A stretch of DNA of 64,000 bases from Cucumis sativus. Lineage: Eukaryota; Streptophyta; Magnoliopsida; Cucurbitales; Cucurbitaceae. Shown piece by piece: positions 57,131 through 64,000 of this stretch. The translations under genes were made by a program, and so were the position numbers. How positions within the stretch are numbered: the first letter of the stretch is position 1; every line of letters starts with the position of its first letter. The notes under the pieces were generated by a model that was given only the letters and a program-made list of their open reading frames with translations, had not been told where the DNA came from and did no database searches. Location of the stretch: positions 2,170,001 to 2,234,000 of the forward strand of contig NC_026659.2 in NCBI RefSeq assembly GCF_000004075.3, written 5' to 3'.

Positions 57131-60100
57131 CTCTTACTAATTTGTATTAGATGGCTCCCCAAATCTATAATATAATATATAAAATGGAAATGACATTAAA
57201 TAATAAAAATATTAAAAAAAAACAGCTCGATGGATATTAGTGAAATAGGTTGGTAAAGTAAAAGTTTATGGATAATACTTTATATGTGTAAGTATTAAGT
57301 TAGGGAGGAAGGAGAGTAATACTATTTTGGAATAAATATAATTAAGAAGGAAAATGTTTCTTATTTTTGGAAAAAAGAGAAAGATGATGAAATGAGTTAT
57401 TAAATGAGGAGATAGATGTTATTTGTTATGGTTGGAAAAGTAAAAAGAGAGATAATTAATTAATAGGTATAATAACAGTAATAATTAATATTGTTATTAT
57501 TAAATAGGATTTTTCGGTAAGCGTTAACTCACTATTCACCTTCTTCTACATCCTCCCTCTCCCCCTTCACCGAGCCGCGTGAGCCACGATCTCTTGGGCG
57601 AGCCGTCTCTGTTGTTCCGAGCCGCGTGTACCACGATCTCCTCCGCGAGCCGCGCGCCCGAGCCGTTCCTTGTTTTGGAGTCACTTTTGATGAGTTTTGT
57701 TATTATTGATTGGGTTTGGTACCCCATTAATTACCTATATGGATTTTAATTATAAATGACTTTAATTTAATTTACCGCTATAGAATGAGTTTTAAATGGA
57801 ATGAAAAAAACAGCTAATAATTAATTGAGTCCAAACAACCTAATGTACAAACACAAAATTAGTTTGATGTTTCTCACATTATATGTGTTCTTACTTTCCC
57901 AAGATTGGAGATTAAAGATGAAAGATTGCTCAAGATATTGATGAAGATTGAAATTATTTACAATTATATGAATTTATGTAGATAACAAGTTAATATTTTT
58001 CTTCAACACTCTTCCCACTTACCGCAACAAATGTACCTTCACAATCCCATATCACCCATCCTTTAAACTATCAATTAATGCACTATGTTGCGTCCTCACC
58101 AACATCACACGACCAAGTAAATTATTTATAAAATTTTGATCACATCTCAAGGTTATAATCAAATCTTTTTCAAAGTTTTAAAATTAAAAAAGAAATATTT
58201 GTAAATGTTTTATAGTCTAAAAATATATCATGCTTCAAATATAAGTAATACGTAGGATTATTTTATATCCTTGAAATTCAATGACTACATCGTTGTACAA
58301 CCTATAAAATAGATCTTCTATATAATTTTTGACATTTTTTAAAAATAGTTTATTAGAAAAAATTTTAAATTTATATTTGAAGGATGTGACACATATTGAG
58401 ATTGAGATGCAACTTAAACCAAACTTTGGAGATAAAAAAAGTTGTAACTTTTTCTAATTAAAAAATTGTATTCAAGTACAACATATTATCAAACTTTAGC
58501 TAAAATTCTATTAATTAACGGAAATCTACGAATCAACTCGATATTTTTAAAGAAATTAAACCAACCAATATGTGCAAGCACGTAAACCCATATCCAACCA
58601 AAGATAAAAATAAAATTCTATAATATACGCAATATATCAAATCATGCCTAGCTAAATCTATTATAACAATTCTCATTAATTTATAATCTTTTAAAAAAAC
58701 TCAACTTATTGTTATATTGTCTTAAAAATTCACTATTATGTTTTTTTTTATAAAAAAAATTGTCCCAAAAGCTCATTTTTTTTCACCATGGTAAATATAA
58801 CACTTACATTAATTTTTTTTTTGTTTGTTGTAATTTCGCAAGCCATCTTATTAATATTTAACTTGATAAATCTTTAAAATAAAAGTCATGTATAACACAA
58901 TGTATATTTTTATAATAAGGGGAATGCATATATTGAATCATTATGATATTTGGAATCAATGTGGGGAAAATATAACATATATACAGCTATTCATGACATG
59001 ATACTAAGGATCAAGTTGGCTACAATGTAAGTCATGTTATTAACTAATAGTTATTATGAAAACTAAACATGCGTATTAGTGATGTATTTTTTTTAATTGT
59101 ATTTTCTTTTAATTTATTATTAAGAAGAATTTTTGAGTGTGTAACACTATAACTTCAACTATATTAAATCAAAATATTTTATAAAATAATTGAGAATTAT
59201 TTTATGCATTTATATGGATTTGGCTATAAAGGCCGAACATGGGGAGGTTCAAATTTTCATGTTATATCATTTTATTATAATACTCGAAAATATAAATTGG
59301 ACAAAATTTTAGTAATTTACAATTATTTTGAACATTATTTCTGGTTAGAAGGAATGTGTTTTTTGTAAAACTAGAAAAAACAATTATGATAATAGAGTTC
59401 ATGTCACGACATTTTCTAAATTTTCAAAAGTTACAAGTTTAAAAGTGATAGACTCTCTATAGTCCTATAATTACTGTACGATATTATTAATTTTGCTACA
59501 TTCGTAAATTGGTGTCATGAGCTATTTTTTTTCTAAATATTTTTGTCATTTGATGCAATTTTTCCATAAGAAAATTACTAACATTTGTAATTTTTTAAAT
59601 ACAAGGTGAAAATCACTAGGTTTGTTTTAATATATATACGTATCTTAACGGTTAAGCTGTGTACATGTTTAATGTTATTATGCTTTTTTTGAAAATTAGT
59701 TAGTTCATATATATCAAATTATCTTTTACACAAAATCATATTGTTTGGTTAATTTAAATCAAAGTATATCATACAACTTTTTGTGGGAGGTGTTTAATTA
59801 GAAAACAAAAGGTGGAGTATATGGAAATGAGAATCATGAACCTCTAAAATGTAACTCATAGTATAAAAATTTAATAAGTCAATAAAGTATGAAATTGCTG
59901 TTTTTTTAGTCGTGGACGCATGGAGTCTCATTAGACTAAATAAAAAATGAGGTTTAAAACTTAAGATATAAACTCGACCAACGCCTTAAACAAATATAAA
60001 CTCAACGAAAAGAAAGAAATTTGAACTCTATTATTGCATATATTCATGTTGAAAAAGAAAAACACTTAGGCTTTAGTCTTATTTGGGAACCACTGTGTTT

Positions 60101-60513
60101 GATTCTTTAAAATTAACTTCATTTCTTGATGAGAATTGAAATAGTTTGAAGTGAATTATTACTGAATTCTAAAAATAAAAAAGAAAAAAACTTCTTGTCA
60201 AACTGTACACGTTCTTTTTTTCCTTGGAAGATGCAACAACCAAAGGGGAGAAACAGTTAGCACTATGCTTTTGAGAATGGAAATAATTCATCAACAAGAT
60301 TGCATTTTTGTTTAAAAAACTATGAATAATTAGAAGCTTTATTTGCAAGAAAAAATGTGAACATTATCATGTAGATTTATAAAAATTTGTTCCAAGCTGT
60401 ACTGTATATGGGTAAAGTCAAAGTTTTTGATGAGATGAAGAATTGTCACATGTACATATAATAAAGTACATAAAATCTCATAATCAACCATTAACAACAT
60501 ATTTTCCTTTCCC
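57131..60513. other. Intergenic DNA between P450 and right subtilase
   Basis: About 3.4 kb without a supported gene. Mostly AT-rich; the exception is the GC-rich repeat patch at 57570-57667. A segment around 57990-58100 (CAACACTCTTCC) could be an old LTR-retrotransposon trace, but I could not support it. Confidence 0.4.
57570..57667. repeat. GC-rich CGAGCCG repeat patch
   Basis: CCGAGCCGCGTG occurs at 57570 and 57617, each followed by a CCACGATCTC block (47-bp offset; 22 of 24 bases match over the longer unit). Further CGAGCCG copies lie between and after them. GC content is far above the neighbouring DNA. Confidence 0.8.
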
Positions 60514-60520
60514 TATAAAT
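60514..60520 (+). promoter_or_regulatory. TATA box of the right subtilase
   Basis: TATAAAT in the context TTCCCTATAAATATG, 75 bp upstream of the ATG. Confidence 0.7.
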
Positions 60521-60588
60521 ATGTTTGGGTCCTCAAACAGAAAGGCACCAAAAACATAAGAAAACACAAAGTAGTTTCCATTAAAACC

Positions 60589-62853
60589 ATGGTTTTTCTT
60601 CCTTTCATTTGTATCTTTTTCTTCCTCAATTTTCATGGCTATGTTGCCATGAAAACTGAGCTTTGGAGTGCTTCCAACACCAATTTACAAACCTACATTG
60701 TTCATGTTAAGCAACCAGAGGTTGAGATTTTGGGTGACACCATTGATCTACAAAATTGGTACACATCATTCTTACCAGAAACGATCGAAGCGTCATCCAA
60801 CGAACAATCACGGTTACTTTATTCATATCGACACGTGATCAGTGGTTTCTCTGCAAGACTTACAAAAGAACAAGTTAAAACAATGGAAGAGAAGGATGGT
60901 TTCATCTCAGCCATGCCTGAAACCACATTGAATTTGCACACAACTCACACACCTGAATATTTGGGGTTGAACCAACATTTTGGGTTATGGAAAAATTCAA
61001 ACTTTGGTAAAGGAGTGATCATAGGAGTATTGGATACTGGAATTCATCCAAATCATCCTTCGTTTAACGATGAAGGAATGCCGTCACCACCGGCGAAATG
61101 GAAAGGGAGATGCGAATTTGGTGCTTCTATTTGTAACAACAAGTTGATTGGTGCAAGAACTTTCAATCTTGCTAATAATGTTTCGATTGGGAAATCACCA
61201 AATGACGAAAATGGACATGGCACACACACAGCAAGCACAGCTGCAGGCACTTTTGTTAAAGGTGCTGAAGCTTTGGGAAATGCAAGAGGCAAAGCAGTTG
61301 GAATGGCACCTTTAGCTCATATTGCAGTGTACAAAGTTTGTTCTCCAAAAGGTTGTTCCAGTAGTGATATACTTGCTGCCTTAGATGCTGCAATCGACGA
61401 CGGTGTTGACGTGCTCTCGCTCTCCCTCGGTGCCCCTTCGACTCCATTTTTCAAAGACACAATTGCCGTAGGGGCATTTGCAGCCATTAAAAAGGGAATT
61501 TTTGTGAGTTGTTCAGCAGGGAATTCAGGCCCTTCCAAAAATACATTAGCCAACGAAGCACCATGGATTTTAACTGTTGGAGCTAGCACCATTGATAGAA
61601 AAATCGTGGCATTGGCAAAGCTTGAAAGTGGCAAAGTCTTTACCGGTGAATCTCTGTTCCAGCCAAGAGATTTCTCATCAAAATTCTTACCACTTGTATA
61701 CGCTGGCAAAAGCGGAATCGAAGGTTCTGAATATTGTGTTGAAGGTTCACTTGAAAAGCTGAATGTGACAGGAAAAATCGTGGTATGTGAACGAGGAGGA
61801 GGAATAGGCAGAATAGCAAAAGGGTTGGTTGTGAAAAATGGTGGCGGCGCTGCCATGATTCTTGTAAACCAAAAACCAGATGGGTTTAGTACTTTAGCTG
61901 AAGCTCATGTTCTTCCAACAACCCATTTAAGCTATGAAGATGGACTTAAAATCAAAGAATATATAAATTCATCACATAATCCAAAAGCTTCAATTTCATT
62001 TGAAGGAACTCTGCTTGGAAACAGAGCCACCACTTTCTCCCCTGCTATGGCTTCTTTTTCTTCACGAGGGCCATGTCAAGCAAGCCCTGGGATCTTGAAA
62101 CCTGACATAACAGGCCCTGGTGTCAACATTCTCGCAGCTTGGCCATTCCCATTAAACAACAACACAAACACGAACACAAAATCGACTTTTAATGTTATAT
62201 CAGGAACATCAATGTCTTGTCCTCATTTAAGTGGAATTGCAGCTTTGATCAAGAGTAATCATCCTAATTGGTCCCCTGCTGCCATTAAATCTGCTATTAT
62301 GACCTCTGCAGATGTAAGAAATCCTCAAGGGAAACCAATCGTGGATCAAGATTTGAAACCAGCGAACTTTTTCGCTATGGGGTCCGGACATGTTAATCCA
62401 TCAAAAGCAGCTAACCCAGGATTGGTTTATGACATTCAGCCCGATGATTATGTTCCTTATCTTTGCCATTTGTACACAGATGCTCAAGTGTCGATTATTG
62501 TTCGTAGACAAGTAACGTGTTCGACGGTATCAAGAATACGAGAAGGCGATCTGAATTATCCTTCGTTTGCTGTGAGTTTGGGAGCTGATTCACAGGCGTT
62601 TAATAGAACAGTGACAAATGTGGGTGATGCTAATTCAGTTTATTACGCCATTGTTAAGGCACCAGCTGGAGTTTCAGTGAGAGTTACACCAAGAAATTTG
62701 AAGTTCTCAAAGTTGAATGAAAAATTGACATATTCTGTAACTTTCAGCCGGATCGACTTTGTTAGAACAAGAAGTGAATTCAGTGAAGGGTATCTCATAT
62801 GGGTTTCTAATAAACACATAGTGAGAAGTCCAATCTCTGTAAAGCTCACCTAA
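60589..62853 (+). CDS. Secreted subtilisin-like protease, SBT1/P69 type
   Basis: Intronless, 754 aa. Signal peptide about 1-20, I9 propeptide from [11 protein letters not shown] to about 117, and likely maturation before [10 protein letters not shown]. Canonical S8 residues: Asp149 in VLDTGI, His210 in [10 protein letters not shown], oxyanion Asn312 in SAGNSGP, Ser541 in SGTSMSCPH. The PA-domain insertion lies at about 360-470, with a C-terminal fibronectin-III-like domain containing NRTVTNVG and ending ISVKLT. The absence of introns is normal for most plant SBT1 genes. It is a close paralogue of the gene at 40324-42561 but on the opposite strand. It is expected to act in the wall or apoplast as a serine endopeptidase; resemblance to P69 proteases hints at roles in defence or development, which is inference. 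The start ATG sits directly before the signal peptide, 75 bp from a TATA box. Confidence 0.94.
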   Translation: MVFLPFICIFFFLNFHGYVAMKTELWSASNTNLQTYIVHVKQPEVEILGDTIDLQNWYTSFLPETIEASSNEQSRLLYSYRHVISGFSARLTKEQVKTMEEKDGFISAMPETTLNLHTTHTPEYLGLNQHFGLWKNSNFGKGVIIGVLDTGIHPNHPSFNDEGMPSPPAKWKGRCEFGASICNNKLIGARTFNLANNVSIGKSPNDENGHGTHTASTAAGTFVKGAEALGNARGKAVGMAPLAHIAVYKVCSPKGCSSSDILAALDAAIDDGVDVLSLSLGAPSTPFFKDTIAVGAFAAIKKGIFVSCSAGNSGPSKNTLANEAPWILTVGASTIDRKIVALAKLESGKVFTGESLFQPRDFSSKFLPLVYAGKSGIEGSEYCVEGSLEKLNVTGKIVVCERGGGIGRIAKGLVVKNGGGAAMILVNQKPDGFSTLAEAHVLPTTHLSYEDGLKIKEYINSSHNPKASISFEGTLLGNRATTFSPAMASFSSRGPCQASPGILKPDITGPGVNILAAWPFPLNNNTNTNTKSTFNVISGTSMSCPHLSGIAALIKSNHPNWSPAAIKSAIMTSADVRNPQGKPIVDQDLKPANFFAMGSGHVNPSKAANPGLVYDIQPDDYVPYLCHLYTDAQVSIIVRRQVTCSTVSRIREGDLNYPSFAVSLGADSQAFNRTVTNVGDANSVYYAIVKAPAGVSVRVTPRNLKFSKLNEKLTYSVTFSRIDFVRTRSEFSEGYLIWVSNKHIVRSPISVKLT

Positions 62854-64000
62854 GGAAGTTATGAAACCTACTTCATACATTGTTGTATTTCTTTTAATCA
62901 TTTGAAATAAAATTTGTAATAAGAATTGGTGTAATCGTTAATCAATTAATTAACAACTAATGGATCTCATCTCACTTAATTTTTCAAAGGAAATCAAATT
63001 TATCACTCTCAACTACGCAATCGTATTCCGTTTGTTGATTACCAATTGAGCACCATAATATTATTGTTTTCTATTTCTTTTTCTAGAAGATTGAATCAAC
63101 TTTTGAGATGGTACCTTGATTAGTACTTTATCTACCTGACTGTTATTTCATATAACTGATTTAAATTGCTAAAATATAATACAATGTCTGCTTATTCAAG
63201 TTCTAGCTCTCTTGTCAAGACAATTTGAAAATTGGCGTCAAATGACCAAAACCAACCAAATTGATGGTGAGCACCTGGTTGTACAAATTTGATCTGTTGA
63301 CTTTGTGAACCAATAAACCAATCTGTCTATCAATCAAGGAATTGTGAGAAATGGGATCGACTCATCTTAAAAAATAACACATAAAAATGTATTACTGCTT
63401 TAGTGGAGACAGAAAAAATAAAAGACTAAGATCCATTGTTCGACCTTACGGTTGGCCACGAAACCACCAACCTTCCAAAAATCGACCATCACTCTGTTTA
63501 CAACACATGCCTCATTTTTATTATCAAATTTGTTTGTCAAAATTTAGGGTGAAGATTTGAATCCGTAACCTTTTGTCCACATATATATACATGTGCTAAT
63601 CGAACTAAGCTTCGGGTTCAACATTTTAGGTTTAAGTTGAGAGGAATAGCTTTTTCAGGTCTCATATTATCTTCCAATCTTTTTGTTTCAAATAGCTTTT
63701 ATCTTACCTTTTTTTTCTATTCTTTTATTCGACTTTTTATATTTAATCTTGATATTTTTTAGCTTTAGTTTTTCTTATAGGTTTTTTAATCAGGAATAAG
63801 TTGCTCTTTCCCACAGTAACTATTTTAGATTTATGGACTTTCAAGTACTCATACAAGCTCAGTAATTATATAAATGTCAAATTTACACAATGGTTCCAAC
63901 TATCCTATTTTAATTTACACATGAGTAGCCTAATAGGGCTATTACTCTACCATAACTCAAATGTGTAAACTATGAGCACTTGTGTCACTTCTAAGATTGT
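62854..64000 (+). other. 3' flank of the right subtilase and intergenic DNA
   Basis: An AATAAA-like signal lies near 62906-62911 (TGAAATAAAATTTG), about 55 bp after the stop codon, and may serve polyadenylation. Beyond it I see no gene. A stretch near 63540-63620 resembles generic repeat-derived sequence seen in plant genomes, without definable ends. Confidence 0.4.

Noticed and set aside
57990-58100. LTR retrotransposon end near CAACACTCTTCC
   Set aside because: No paired LTR, primer-binding site or coding remnant could be found.
61317-61856. - strand frame of 179 codons inside the right subtilase
   Set aside because: Antisense shadow of a clear S8 domain.

Overview
The window is AT-rich plant nuclear DNA. 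It has long intergenic deserts, GT-AG introns, TATA boxes about 60-150 bp upstream of start codons, and only plant-type gene families. It is a eudicot; a cucurbit (Cucumis-like) origin is my impression from the protein sequences and is not proven here. I support seven apparently intact protein-coding loci plus one small ambiguous ORF, several broken genes, and a set of transposon remnants.

Left part (1-10 kb): an intronless DUF1191 single-pass membrane protein on the + strand (952-1875) and a three-exon alpha-expansin on the - strand (4806-6548). The expansin promoter holds a perfect 19-bp palindrome that matches the published root-hair element on both strands. Further right a decayed last exon of a bHLH gene is joined to a LINE reverse-transcriptase fragment (8.2-9.5 kb).

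Centre (10.5-35.5 kb): three dispersed tandem paralogues of subgroup Ib(1) bHLH transcription factors (bHLH36/118/120-like), all on the - strand. Each has two exons split at the same phase-0 position inside the HLH. The introns measure about 1.8 kb, 0.65 kb and 0.24 kb. The gaps hold a hAT-type MITE with an 8-bp target duplication, a degenerate TGATACAC-like repeat field, microsatellites and little else.

Right part (40-63 kb): two intronless secreted subtilases (SBT1/P69-like) bracket a cluster. The left one (-) has Asp-Gly-Gly in place of the usual Asp-Thr/Ser-Gly at the catalytic Asp; the right one (+) is canonical. Between them lie a truncated Ty3/gypsy gag remnant with a nested CACTA-like element, a seven-exon NUDT14-type ADP-sugar Nudix hydrolase (-), and a recent tandem duplication of a CYP76-like cytochrome P450. 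One P450 copy is intact; the other has two in-frame stops and a broken heme loop. A 120-bp subtilase relic sits at the P450 duplication junction, so the subtilase array was once larger.

The genes do not form a pathway. The plausible themes are wall and apoplast proteins (expansin, subtilases), tandem family expansion, and decay of duplicates. I found no RNA genes, CRISPR arrays or wholly novel system. Exon boundaries were read by hand from GT/AG sites, reading phase and family knowledge.
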